Assembly (NCBI GenBank): GCA_027490995.1
Contig: JAIXWY010000011.1
Span: 1-64,000 of the forward strand
DNA length: 64,000 nt
From: Opitutaceae bacterium
GTDB lineage: Bacteria; Verrucomicrobiota; Verrucomicrobiia; Opitutales; Opitutaceae
Direction: 5' to 3'
Part shown: one piece after another, positions 8,768 to 17,693 of the stretch
Position numbering within the stretch: position 1 is the first letter of the stretch
How the letters are laid out: every line of letters begins with the position of its first letter
The notes under the pieces: generated by a model
Told to the model about the DNA's origin: nothing
The model's database searches: none
The model's input: the letters and a program-made list of their open reading frames with translations, nothing else
Position numbers and translations under genes: made by a program

Positions 8768-9816
8768 TGGCGCAAGGCGGTGAGTCGGCCCGAGCGGGCC
8801 GCACGAGGGAGGGCATCGACGACCTGCAGGCCAGCGAGGGTGGCCTCGCGTGCGGCGGTCGACAGCACCTTGCCCGATCGGACGGCTTCCGCAAATTCTT
8901 GAAACTGGTAGTCGCCGCTCAGCACCGAGAAGACGCGTCGCTGCACCCGCGGCCGGAGTGAACGTCCCGGTTGCACGAGGGCGAGTTCCGAGCGAATGCG
9001 CCCGCCGAGGTGATCAGGGAATCCGCAATTCCGATACGCAGTTCCGCGCTCGAAGTTCACGGTCAGCGAATTCTTGTAGGGCTGGCCGTCGCTCACGCAG
9101 AACGAGCCGTAGAGGGAGGCGAGGGCTCCGTTGGCAAAGACGAGGTTCAGCAGGGCGTTGTCCGGGGTCGGTCGGCCCGTGCGGACGTGGGTCTGGGCGA
9201 CCTGCAGCGCCACGGGGGCGCCGGCCAGAGCGACGCAGTCGTTGATCAGGTAGATGCCAAGGCGAAAAATCGGCGCGACCGGGCAGCGCCGGGGGTCGTC
9301 GTACCACGAACCGTCGGCGGACTCTTGGTAGCCGACCCATGCCTCGGCTCGTAAACCGACGATTCGCCCCAAGTCCAAGGACTCCTGCCATTCGCGGATG
9401 CACGCGAGTTCGGGCGAAAGCGTCGGACCAGGCGAGTTCAGGTGAACGACGCGGCCAAGCCGCTCGGCGGCGTCGAGAGCGCTCCGGGCCGCTGCGACTG
9501 AAAGCTCAAAGGGCTTGGTCGTGAGCACGTGCTTTCCGGCGCGGATTGCTTGGTGGATCATTCGGGCCCGTTTCTCGGGACCCGTGAACAGGCCGATCGC
9601 TTCGATCGTCGGGTCGGACAGTAGGTCTTCCCACGTCGCGACGCGAACGTGGTGACGCGCGGCAACCGGACCGGAGCGGGCCGGATCCAGGTCCGCGACC
9701 GCCGCAACTGTTAACCAACGTCGTGCCGGACCTTCCATCAGCCGACGCACGATCTGGGCGCCGAAATTGAGTCCGACGATGCCGATCCGGATCGGCTGGA
9801 GTCGAGGAGTAGGCAA
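8764..9816 (-). CDS. Gfo/Idh/MocA family oxidoreductase
   Basis: This is an NAD(P)-dependent sugar or inositol oxidoreductase. The Rossmann fold begins at IRIGIVGLNFG, followed by the GKHVLTTKPFELS segment that holds the family's Lys and a C-terminal alpha/beta domain with RLGIYLINDCVALAG. The frame is open back to an ATG at 9954, but that start overlaps the receptor gene and adds about 46 proline/arginine-rich residues with no family match. A TTG at 9816 puts the Rossmann motif close to residue 9, so I prefer it, although no good Shine-Dalgarno supports it and the ATG 9954 start remains possible. The stop overlaps the GH29 start by four bases. It may interconvert or oxidise the released sugar. 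Confidence 0.85.
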   Translation of the reverse strand: MPTPRLQPIRIGIVGLNFGAQIVRRLMEGPARRWLTVAAVADLDPARSGPVAARHHVRVATWEDLLSDPTIEAIGLFTGPEKRARMIHQAIRAGKHVLTTKPFELSVAAARSALDAAERLGRVVHLNSPGPTLSPELACIREWQESLDLGRIVGLRAEAWVGYQESADGSWYDDPRRCPVAPIFRLGIYLINDCVALAGAPVALQVAQTHVRTGRPTPDNALLNLVFANGALASLYGSFCVSDGQPYKNSLTVNFERGTAYRNCGFPDHLGGRIRSELALVQPGRSLRPRVQRRVFSVLSGDYQFQEFAEAVRSGKVLSTAAREATLAGLQVVDALPRAARSGRLTALRQ

Positions 9817-9905
9817 GGGAAGTGGAGCGGGGAGAAGGGGTGAAAAGACAGCGGAGGGGGAGCGCCGAACGACGCTACCCCCTCCGAATGCAAGCGGGGA
9901 ACGGG

Positions 9906-12170
9906 TCAGAACCGGGCGCCGACCGTGAAGCGGAAGGTTTGGCCCTCGATCCATGAACCGCCGCCGAAGTCCTCCTCGTCGGTCAGGTTGCGGAGGTGGA
10001 GCGACAGGGAGATGATGCGCTTCTCAGCGAGCTTCCAGTCATACCGGACAAACGCGTCGGCGAGGATGTAGGAGTCATTCTGGACCTGTTGTCCTGAGGC
10101 ATCGGCCCAGCCGCGGTCGATCTCGCCGGTGTAGATTGCGCCGCCGCCGATCGTGAAGCCGCCGGGGAAACGGTAGCTGTTAAACAGCGAGACGCGATTG
10201 TACGGATTGTTGGCGAAGTTGCGTCCGATGTTGGCGGCGTTGGTGTCCTTGGAGATGAACGTATCGACGTACGACCAGCCACCTGTGAGCTGCCAAGCAT
10301 CGGACGGGAAATAGAAGAACGAGAAATCTACGCCCTCGGAGGTCTGCTCGCCGACCTGGATGTTGTCGCCGAGGCCGCCAGAGGCGTTCGGGGTGGTCGC
10401 GCTGAAGACGGGGAGGTTCTGGTTCTTGATCTCGTACACGCTGACCGTGCCGGAAAGGCGACCCTCAAACGCGTCGAACTTGATGCCCGCCTCGAGGCTC
10501 TCGCCGAATGACGGATCGAAATTGACGCCGAAGCTGTTCGTCGCGCCGTTGCGCGGTTCGAGGGACTCGGAGGTGAGGGCGTAGAAGCCCAGCCAGGACG
10601 TCGGCCGGTAGAGCGCGCCCACATTCGGACTCCACTTGTCGGTAACGGAGTTCCGCACGTCGACCTGTCCCGTGCGGCGCCACAGCCACTGACGCGAGTA
10701 ATCGTTCTCGTCGAAGCGTAGGCCGGCGAGGGTGGTCAACGTGTCGTTCAGGAACGAACCCTGGTAGTTCAGGTAGTACGACGTCAGCTCGATCGGATCC
10801 CGGTAGCTGAGCCACGGGCGGGCCCAGCTGACGGGATTGTAGGCGTTGTTACCAAGGGAGAGGTCCGGGTTGCGGACATTGACCGGGTAGTAGCGGAAGT
10901 TCTGACCGAGGGAGTCGACGCTGTTGGCTGGGTTCGGATTCCGGTCCTCGCGGAGCAAGCGATCGTTGGTGTCCTTGGCAAAGTTGAAGCCGGCGAGGAG
11001 CGTGTGGCTGGCGCCCGCGGCGTTGAAGCGATAGACAGCATCGGCGCGCGTCTGCCACATCGTGTTGTCGTTGTAGTCATTGGCCCAGAGCGTGCGGACG
11101 GCCTTGATCGCGTTGCCGGAGTTGTCGAGCACCAGTGCGCCGTTGCGATCGCGCAGTGCGGTGACGGTGAGCCCGCGGTGCGTCTGGGTGGTGCGCTGCT
11201 GCACGCGGTCGAGGGAGTTGAAGGCGAAGTTGACGGAGAACGCGTCGCTGAACCGGTGGTCGACGATGGCCATCACATTGCGGACCTCGTTTTGGTGGAC
11301 GGTGTCGTTGCCGGTCCACTGCTGGTCGCGCGGCACGGAGAGGAAGCCGGGCAGGTTGGTGGTTGCGCCGGTCGGGGTCAGGCTGACGTCCCGCAGTTTG
11401 TTGTGGGTGAAGCCGCGGTCCTGCTCCATGAATTCGAGGTCGAGTGTGACGGTGGTCGCTTCGGAGAGGCGGTAGCTAAACACCGGCGCGAAGAAAGTCC
11501 GGCGGGTGCTCTCGAAGTCGCGGAACCCGTCGGCGTCGGTGTACGAGCCGGTGACCCGGATGCCCAGCGGGCCCTCGGGCATGTGGTTCACGTCGAGCTC
11601 GGTGCGTAGAAAGCTGTAGGATCCGAAGATCTGGCGCATCTCTCCGAAGGAGCCCGGCTTCGGGCGCTTGGTGATGTAGTTGATCAGACCACCGGGCTGA
11701 CTGACGCCGTAGAGCACGGCGGCGGGGCCAGCGACGATCTCCTGGCGCTCGATGTTAACGCTGTCGGAAGTGTCGTAGCGGCGAAAACCCTCGCGCATCT
11801 GCCAGATGGTGCCGAAGCCGCGGATGGTCACTTGTGTGTCGCGGTCGCCATCGCGCAGGCCGACCTCCACGCCGGGCTGGAAGCGGAGCGACTCGGAGGC
11901 GTCGATGGCGCCGAGGTCACGGATGAGTTCCTCGGTGACCACCTGGATGTTCATGGGTACATCCTTGAGCGGCGTGTTGACGCGGGTGCCGCCGATGGAG
12001 TTGGAGGCGCGGTAGCCGCGGTCGCGGGACGTGTCGACGCTGAAGGGCGAGAGCGTCACGACCTCGTCGGTCCGTGCTGATGCCGCCGGTACAGACTGCG
12101 CGATCGCGACCGCTGGCGCTGCCAGGAGGCAGGCGGCCGCGAGGAGGGGAATTCGATTCGATGCTTTCAT
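9906..12170 (-). CDS. TonB-dependent outer membrane receptor (first)
   Basis: This is an outer-membrane receptor of 754 residues. A signal peptide (MKASNRIPLLAAACLLAAP...IAQS) is followed by the segment EVVTLSPFSVDTSRDRGY, typical of Verrucomicrobiota receptors and probably holding the TonB box. A plug domain comes next (LGAIDASESLRFQPGV, VNIERQEIVAGPAAVLYG, GGLINYITKRP), then a 22-strand-type barrel ending in Phe (FRFTVGARF). It is the first gene of the leftward sugar operon and should bring the oligosaccharide across the outer membrane by TonB energy. No SusD partner is present. I start at the ATG at 12170 because only there does a signal peptide begin; the frame is open to 12617. It is divergent from lacI-family gene 12282, sharing a 111-base promoter region. 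Confidence 0.93.
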   Translation of the reverse strand: MKASNRIPLLAAACLLAAPAVAIAQSVPAASARTDEVVTLSPFSVDTSRDRGYRASNSIGGTRVNTPLKDVPMNIQVVTEELIRDLGAIDASESLRFQPGVEVGLRDGDRDTQVTIRGFGTIWQMREGFRRYDTSDSVNIERQEIVAGPAAVLYGVSQPGGLINYITKRPKPGSFGEMRQIFGSYSFLRTELDVNHMPEGPLGIRVTGSYTDADGFRDFESTRRTFFAPVFSYRLSEATTVTLDLEFMEQDRGFTHNKLRDVSLTPTGATTNLPGFLSVPRDQQWTGNDTVHQNEVRNVMAIVDHRFSDAFSVNFAFNSLDRVQQRTTQTHRGLTVTALRDRNGALVLDNSGNAIKAVRTLWANDYNDNTMWQTRADAVYRFNAAGASHTLLAGFNFAKDTNDRLLREDRNPNPANSVDSLGQNFRYYPVNVRNPDLSLGNNAYNPVSWARPWLSYRDPIELTSYYLNYQGSFLNDTLTTLAGLRFDENDYSRQWLWRRTGQVDVRNSVTDKWSPNVGALYRPTSWLGFYALTSESLEPRNGATNSFGVNFDPSFGESLEAGIKFDAFEGRLSGTVSVYEIKNQNLPVFSATTPNASGGLGDNIQVGEQTSEGVDFSFFYFPSDAWQLTGGWSYVDTFISKDTNAANIGRNFANNPYNRVSLFNSYRFPGGFTIGGGAIYTGEIDRGWADASGQQVQNDSYILADAFVRYDWKLAEKRIISLSLHLRNLTDEEDFGGGSWIEGQTFRFTVGARF

Positions 12171-12214
12171 GGACTTGGGTTCGTCGGCTGGGGTTGGGTG
12201 CGCTCCGGGAGAAG

Positions 12215-12232
12215 CGCTTGGATCGTCAAGCG
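12215..12232. promoter_or_regulatory. Palindrome in receptor/LacI divergent promoter
   Basis: A perfect inverted repeat CGCTTG-N6-CAAGCG lies midway between the divergent starts of the first TonB receptor and the LacI-type regulator. It could be an additional operator or a short hairpin in the receptor leader. It differs from the 19-bp element shared with the second operon. Confidence 0.35.
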
Positions 12233-12268
12233 TAAATCTCGACTTGCGGAGAACGCAAAAAACCGTCC

Positions 12269-12287
12269 GCTTTATCGTTAAGTGAAA
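12269..12287 (+). promoter_or_regulatory. Candidate LacI operator, copy 1
   Basis: The bases GCTTTATCGTTAAGTGAAA match a second copy at 13583-13601 at 16 of 19 positions; the joint pattern is GCTTWAYCRTTAAGTGAAA. The core is a dyad CTTWA-N3-TTAAG. This copy covers the GTG start of the LacI-type gene and lies 99 bases upstream of the first receptor, so it could serve both autoregulation and control of the leftward operon. It is notably AT-rich for this genome. Confidence 0.55.
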
Positions 12288-13325
12288 ACCAAGCCAAACA
12301 GTCGTCCGACGTTGCGACAGCTGGCCGAAAAGGCCGGGCTCTCGACGGCGGCCGTCTCGATGGCGTTGCGCGACCACCCGAGCATTCCGGAACGGACGTG
12401 TGCGCGGATCAAGCGGCTCGCGGCTGCGGCGGGGTACCGGCCGGACCCGGAGATTGGCAAGCTGATGGCCTACCTGCGGCAGCGGCGTGAAGTCCGTACG
12501 ACCGCGGTGTTGGGTCTGCTCACGATGTTTCCGGAGGCTCAACCCTGGCGCGATAATCCTTTTCTGCGGCGCACCGTGGCTGGAGCGGGCGATCGAGCGC
12601 AGCAGCTCGGCTATCAACTCGCGGACTTTTGGCTATCGGAGCCGGGGATGACCCCGGACCGGCTACGCCGAATCCTGCACGCGCGTGGCATCGAGGGCGT
12701 GTTGATCCTTGGCACCCCGACGTGGGTTGAGAAGATCGATTTCGACTTCACCCGTTTTTCGTGCGCGGTGATGGGTTACAGCGTGCGAGCCCGCATGCAC
12801 CGGGCGAGCCCGCACCAGTACAAGGATTTCCTGCTGCTGATGCGGCACCTGTCGCGCCTCGCCTATCGCCGCGTCGGTCTGATCCTTACCGAGGACTCCG
12901 ACAGCCGGACGCTGCAGCATTACTCCTCTGCCTTCCTCCGTACTCAGTGGGCGTTGCCCGCCGATCAGCAGGTGCCGCTGTGCGTCCGACCCAGCATTGA
13001 CTTCGAGGTCTTCCGGGAGTGGTTCCTAGCGAACGAGCCCGATGTTGTGATCGCGCATGCTCCCCGGGCGCCGGTCTATTTGGAGTGGTTGAATCGGCTG
13101 GGACGCGCAGTGCCGGAGCAGTGCGGCTTTGCCTCACTCGATGTCGATCCTGCGCTGAGCTTTACCTGCTCCGGTATTCTTCAGGATAATGAGAAGGTCG
13201 CGGCGGCGGCCGTCGACTTAGTCGTCTCGCAGATCCAGCGTCGAGAGCGGGGCTTGCCTGACCAACCCAAGACGGTGCTGATCGAGGGGACGTGGGTGGA
13301 CGGAGTGACCACCCGTTCTCAGTAG
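12282..13325 (+). CDS. LacI-family transcriptional regulator
   Basis: This is a 347-residue LacI/GalR repressor. The helix-turn-helix is at residues 9-55 (PTLRQLAEKAGLSTAAVSMA followed by LRDHPSIPERTCARIKRLA and AGYRPDP), with a periplasmic-binding-protein-like sugar-sensing domain after it (LGYQLADFWL, GVLILGTP, RVGLILTEDSD). The start codon is GTG; it gives the normal distance to the HTH. It sits between the two TonB operons and is divergent from the first, which makes it their likely local regulator. A 19-bp element overlapping its own start and repeated before the second receptor supports this. The inducer is probably a sugar from the imported glycan. Confidence 0.92.
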   Translation: MKTKPNSRPTLRQLAEKAGLSTAAVSMALRDHPSIPERTCARIKRLAAAAGYRPDPEIGKLMAYLRQRREVRTTAVLGLLTMFPEAQPWRDNPFLRRTVAGAGDRAQQLGYQLADFWLSEPGMTPDRLRRILHARGIEGVLILGTPTWVEKIDFDFTRFSCAVMGYSVRARMHRASPHQYKDFLLLMRHLSRLAYRRVGLILTEDSDSRTLQHYSSAFLRTQWALPADQQVPLCVRPSIDFEVFREWFLANEPDVVIAHAPRAPVYLEWLNRLGRAVPEQCGFASLDVDPALSFTCSGILQDNEKVAAAAVDLVVSQIQRRERGLPDQPKTVLIEGTWVDGVTTRSQ

Positions 13326-13764
13326 ATTGCCGTCGCCGTGGCAAACCCACGGGTCGGTTGGTCGTGGCCATGCGGCGTCCCGCGACGTATTGGCGGCAGA
13401 GGGGCGACAGACGGGGCGGGTGCCGAGCGCGGCCGATGCACTGATTGCGGTGGCACGGGGCAGTGGACCTTCGCCTACCGCCATCCGCCCGATGGCACCT
13501 GAATACGGTTCGACTCGTGTCGCGTGCCCCTCCTGCGCCGCGTTCTGCCGCGCGAGACCGAGACCCCGCGGAGCGCGCATCAGCTTAACCATTAAGTGAA
13601 ATCTCAGTTGCGCCGGGTGGACGGCAAATCGTTGGGTGTCTATCGCCCCCGAAACGAAGCGTCTACCCCGGTCTGCCTGATGCCGCTCGGATCGAGGGCC
13701 GGGTGTTGTTCCACGCCCGGCTACCCCTCCAGTTACGTCTCACCCTAACCCCGACCCTTCCATT
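13326..13764. other. Intergenic, leader of second receptor operon
   Basis: About 440 bases with no convincing gene. It contains the second copy of the 19-bp element (13583-13601) and a GCCGGG...CCCGGC inverted repeat at about 13703-13726 shortly before the receptor start. The promoter of the rightward operon should lie here. Confidence 0.5.
13583..13601 (+). promoter_or_regulatory. Candidate LacI operator, copy 2
   Basis: The bases GCTTAACCATTAAGTGAAA match copy 1 (12269-12287) at 16 of 19 positions. Here the dyad CTTAA-CCA-TTAAG is perfect. It lies 163 bases upstream of the second TonB receptor gene. Same orientation as copy 1. Confidence 0.55.
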
Positions 13765-16700
13765 ATGACTATTTTTCGTGCCGCTTTGCCCCTTCTCGCA
13801 GCGCCGCTGCTCTCCTTGGCTCTGTCGGCGCAGACGGTTAAGCCGCCCGCCGAAGAGGAGGTCGTGAAGGGGGCGGAGTTCCGCGTCGATACCACGCGGG
13901 ACCGCGGCTACGTGGCCACCAATTCCACGACGGGCACGCGCTTGAATCTGGAGATCAAGTCGATCCCGCTGCCGATTGAGGTCGTCACGCGCGAGTTTAT
14001 CGACGACATCGGGGCCGTCGACGTCAAGGAGGCCCTCGAGTACTCCGCGGGCATCATCCAAGATCAGGTAGCGACGTCGAATAACTTCCTCTTCAGTCCC
14101 TCTGGCACGGGAGCGGCGGGAGCGATCTCGCGCGATTCCACGGCGATCACCATCCGCGGGCTGAATACGCGATCGTTCCTCCGCAGCGGATTTCGGCAGG
14201 ACACGGTGACGGACGTGATTAATGTCGACCGACTGGAGGTCGCGCGCGGCCCGCAGTCGCTGCTTTATGGCGTGGCCTCGCTCGGCGGCATCGTGGCGCT
14301 CACCCCGAAGTATCCCCGCGCCACGCCTCAGACCGACCTGCGCTTCGGAATCGGGAGCAACGAGTTTCTCCGCGGCGAGCTGTATCACACCGGCCCGCTC
14401 TGGAAGTCGGAGTCTGGTAACCGCTTTGTGAACTACGGCGCCGGCCTCGTCTACCAGACTCTGAGCAGTCGGTCGGATTTCGACGATCGCTCCCGCCTCC
14501 TGTTTACTCCGGCAATCGAGTTCCGCCCCTTTCGCGACACCACGGTGTTCGTGGACATTGAGTATGGCCGCTTCGATACGGAGGGGTCCGGCTTTCAGGA
14601 TCTCAATGACTCCAGCGCGGGCAACGTCCGTCATCCCATCACACGGCAGTTGATCGGGGAAAATCTCAACGAGTGGAACGAGGCCCGTCTGGTCGCGAAG
14701 GATCTCTTCGGCCGCACCCGCTTGTACCGGTGGAGCGGACCCGACACCTACTCCAAGGACGACTACTTCAACGGCACGTTTGAAGTCACGCAGAAGATAC
14801 TGCCCGGCCTGACCGCCGTGATTGGCGGAAACTACTCCGACCGCCGCAACGAGCGGCGCACGATCAGTGGCTCGGTATTGCGGACGACAACGACGAGTCC
14901 GACGGTCGCCCCGACGAGTCCGGGGCTGTGGACGAACGTCGGCGCCGACCCGGTCAACGGCGCGCTCACCCAATGGAAGACCATCGGCTATGGCTGGGGC
15001 TTCGCCGAGTCGCACAAGTACATCCGCCAGGCGCGGGTGGACCTCAATTACGAGTTCACGGTGTTCGGGGCCCGGCAGAGTATCTTGCTCGGGCGCACCG
15101 ATCAGATGGTGAAGCAAAACGACCTTTCGACCACACAGGTCACGAGTAACACCACGGGGAGCCCGACGCAGGGATTCCTGACCTTTACGGCGCCTCAGTA
15201 CATCCGCTACGGAGGCGAGCAGTTCCGGCCGTTCCGCGACTCCTTCTTTACCGAGTGGGACACCGGCCATTACGCCGTCTATCAGGGACGCTGGTGGAAG
15301 GACCGCATCACGACGATCGGCGGCTGGCGCAACGAGCGCTACATGGTGCGCAGCTACTTCACCTCCTTCGTCAAGCAGGATACCACCCAGCCGGATACGA
15401 ACCTCGCCAACTGGACCCTGCCCTCGAGCCCTGACCCGTCGAGTCTGGTGAATGCGCCGGGGCAGGCGCGGGTTGTCAACGGGTACCGCTTTGGCGCCGT
15501 GCCGCAGCGTGACGACACCTTCACGCTGGGCGTGAACGTCGCCGTCACCTCGGACATCAACCTCTACGTGGTGAGTGCGGGCGGTATCTTCCCGAATACC
15601 GGGCAGCGCGACGGTGCGGCGAATCCGTTCAAGCCGGAGCGTACGCAGAGCCGCGAAATCGGCGCCAAGGTCGATCTCTTGAAGGATTCCCGTGGTCGCT
15701 CGAAGATTTCCGCCACGGTTTCCTACTTCGAACTCGATCGCGAGAATGCCATCTACAACTTCGCGTTCGCTCCTCAGCCCCGTTCCAACAATCAGACGCT
15801 GCTGCGCACCGGCTTCACCGGCAACACCGTCGCCCGCGGCACCGGACCCAACGCCTACACCGTTCACAATTCCGGCTTCACGTCTTTCCAGACGAACCAG
15901 CCGGTCACGTACCTCCTACCCATCGGCTACGTGGCGGCGGCGGACTTGACGCATCCCCGCGTGACGGGAGCGCCGCAACAGAGCGGGTTCCTGCTGGTCG
16001 ACTACGCTTCACTCGGCACCGCGGCCAACGATCCTCTGCGGCGCGCGCTGGAAGCCGCCGCCTCTGATCCCGCCACGAACACTGCGTTGCAGGGGGGCTC
16101 CATCGGGTCTGGGGCCACCGCTCTCAACGCGAACAATGCCTATGCGCTCAATCGCAACTCCGACGTGGCCTATGATGACCGGTCCAAGGGCGTCGACGCT
16201 CAGATCTACCTGAATTTCACCGACCAGCTTAGTACCGTGCTCTCCTACACCCACTTGGTGCAGGCGGTCACCGGCGGCTTTGAGATCGTCGACCAGCCGT
16301 CCAGCACCGAGTACGACTCATGGTGGCGATTCCTCCGTTACACCACCGACGAAGCCCGCGCCATCTCGCTTGATGAGTCGCAGTCGTCGGTCACCAAAGT
16401 GGGCGCGATCGGACGCCGGACGAGCGATGTTCCCCGCAACGTTTGGGCGATGTGGAACAACTACAAGTTCACGAACGGTCGTCTGCGTGGCTTCGAGGCC
16501 AGCCTTGGCTTCACGCTGAATGGCCCACGGCAGGGAGAGCAGGTGATCGACAACGGCCTGCGCGACCGTTCCAACGACGAGAACCGTCGCTACCGCCCCG
16601 AGATTCCGATGGAGTACAAGGTCAACGCGGCGGTCGCCTACCGGGGTAAGCTCCTCGGGAGGGTCTGGAACATCCGGCTGAATATCACCAACCTTCTCGA

Positions 16701-16869
16701 CGATCAAAAGATGGTGAGCACGAACACCACCGATCTCTTCATCAATCCGGCCACCGGCGCCTTGGTGCCGTCCACCACCGCCGGCGCTGAGCGGATCACG
16801 GTTTCCAATCGCTCGATCCGCTACTTCGATCCTCGCTCGTTCCGCCTCAGCATCAGCACGCGTCTATGA
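13765..16869 (+). CDS. TonB-dependent outer membrane receptor (second)
   Basis: This 1034-residue receptor has a signal peptide (MTIFRAALPLLAAPLLSLAL then SAQ), the lineage-typical segment FRVDTTRDRGYVATNSTTGT, a plug (IGAVDVKEALEYSAGI, VINVDRLEVARGPQSLLYG) and a long barrel ending in a Verrucomicrobiota-style C-terminus (YFDPRSFRLSISTRL). It is longer than the first receptor (754), as expected for carbohydrate-type receptors with large loops. It heads a rightward operon: its TGA overlaps the ATG of an FGE-like gene (16866). A copy of the putative LacI operator lies upstream. It likely imports a related or larger glycan fragment than the first receptor. Confidence 0.93.
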   Translation: MTIFRAALPLLAAPLLSLALSAQTVKPPAEEEVVKGAEFRVDTTRDRGYVATNSTTGTRLNLEIKSIPLPIEVVTREFIDDIGAVDVKEALEYSAGIIQDQVATSNNFLFSPSGTGAAGAISRDSTAITIRGLNTRSFLRSGFRQDTVTDVINVDRLEVARGPQSLLYGVASLGGIVALTPKYPRATPQTDLRFGIGSNEFLRGELYHTGPLWKSESGNRFVNYGAGLVYQTLSSRSDFDDRSRLLFTPAIEFRPFRDTTVFVDIEYGRFDTEGSGFQDLNDSSAGNVRHPITRQLIGENLNEWNEARLVAKDLFGRTRLYRWSGPDTYSKDDYFNGTFEVTQKILPGLTAVIGGNYSDRRNERRTISGSVLRTTTTSPTVAPTSPGLWTNVGADPVNGALTQWKTIGYGWGFAESHKYIRQARVDLNYEFTVFGARQSILLGRTDQMVKQNDLSTTQVTSNTTGSPTQGFLTFTAPQYIRYGGEQFRPFRDSFFTEWDTGHYAVYQGRWWKDRITTIGGWRNERYMVRSYFTSFVKQDTTQPDTNLANWTLPSSPDPSSLVNAPGQARVVNGYRFGAVPQRDDTFTLGVNVAVTSDINLYVVSAGGIFPNTGQRDGAANPFKPERTQSREIGAKVDLLKDSRGRSKISATVSYFELDRENAIYNFAFAPQPRSNNQTLLRTGFTGNTVARGTGPNAYTVHNSGFTSFQTNQPVTYLLPIGYVAAADLTHPRVTGAPQQSGFLLVDYASLGTAANDPLRRALEAAASDPATNTALQGGSIGSGATALNANNAYALNRNSDVAYDDRSKGVDAQIYLNFTDQLSTVLSYTHLVQAVTGGFEIVDQPSSTEYDSWWRFLRYTTDEARAISLDESQSSVTKVGAIGRRTSDVPRNVWAMWNNYKFTNGRLRGFEASLGFTLNGPRQGEQVIDNGLRDRSNDENRRYRPEIPMEYKVNAAVAYRGKLLGRVWNIRLNITNLLDDQKMVSTNTTDLFINPATGALVPSTTAGAERITVSNRSIRYFDPRSFRLSISTRL

Positions 16870-17693
16870 GGCCGTGGCGCGCGGCAACCGTCGTCTGCGC
16901 CGGACTCCTGCTTCTGGCCGCAAGCCTTATCAGTGTGCGGGCCTCCGCACGCGTGTCCGGTGAGGAACGACTCGTGGAACTGGGTAAGGGCGAGGGGCTT
17001 CGTTTTGTTTGGATTCCATCGGGGGCTTACTGGCGCGGCAGCGCCCCCGAGGAGTCGGGACGCGGCGCCGACGAGGGGCCCCGCCACGAGGTGGTCATCA
17101 GCCGAGGCTTTTTCCTCGGCGTGCACGAGGTCACCCAGGCACAGTGGGAAGCGGTAATGGGCCGCAACCCGGCGGCGTTCCGGTACGGGCCGTTGGCGCC
17201 GCGCCGCCCGGTGGACTCGGTTTCCTGGGAGGACTGCGCACGTTTCATCGCGCGGCTCGACGCGCGAGGCAACGGACGCTTCCGGCTGCCGACCGAGGCG
17301 GAGTGGGAGTACGCCGCGCGAGCCGGCAGCACCACGCGTTTCCCCTGGGGTGACGACCCCGGAGAGAGGGAGACGCACACCCACGCGTGGGCGAACAGTC
17401 GCTCTTACGCGGTGACTCACCCGGTCGGCGGCAAACCGCCGAATGCATGGGGCCTCTACGAGATGCACGGTAGCGTATGGGAATGGTGCAGCGACTGGTA
17501 TGGACCGTATGCGGCTGGGTCGCAGCGCGATCCTCTCGGGCCCCCTTCGGGCACGGAGCGAGTCTTCCGGGGAGGGAGTTGGTATGATTTTCCCGTGAGC
17601 CTCCGCTCTGCGAACCGTCACCGACATCGGCCTGACGGACGCTACACGGCGGTGGGTCTTCGCTTGGTGTGGGAACCGGAGGATTCGCGATGA
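16866..17693 (+). CDS. Secreted FGE-like (SUMF1 domain) protein without the cysteine pair
   Basis: This 275-residue protein has a signal peptide and one formylglycine-generating-enzyme-like (SUMF1) domain: FVWIPSGAYWRGS, VHEVTQAQWEAVMGRNP, FRLPTEAEWEYAARAG, GLYEMHGSVWEWCSDWYG and VFRGGSWYDFPVSLRSANR. True FGE enzymes carry two active cysteines just after RGGS(Y/W); here that stretch has none, so sulfatase activation by the known mechanism is not expected, and no sulfatase gene lies in the window. It overlaps the receptor gene before it and the fusion gene after it by four bases each. A binding or accessory role in glycan processing is possible; the function is not known to me. Confidence 0.85.
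   Translation: MRPWRAATVVCAGLLLLAASLISVRASARVSGEERLVELGKGEGLRFVWIPSGAYWRGSAPEESGRGADEGPRHEVVISRGFFLGVHEVTQAQWEAVMGRNPAAFRYGPLAPRRPVDSVSWEDCARFIARLDARGNGRFRLPTEAEWEYAARAGSTTRFPWGDDPGERETHTHAWANSRSYAVTHPVGGKPPNAWGLYEMHGSVWEWCSDWYGPYAAGSQRDPLGPPSGTERVFRGGSWYDFPVSLRSANRHRHRPDGRYTAVGLRLVWEPEDSR

Noticed and set aside
11004-11609. 201-codon frame opposite the first TonB receptor
   Set aside because: Antisense shadow with Gly/Val/Asp-rich composition and no motif.
13663-15867. 734-codon frame opposite the second TonB receptor
   Set aside because: It lacks a family motif and mirrors the receptor's codon pattern; the plus-strand frame has clear signal peptide, plug and barrel motifs.
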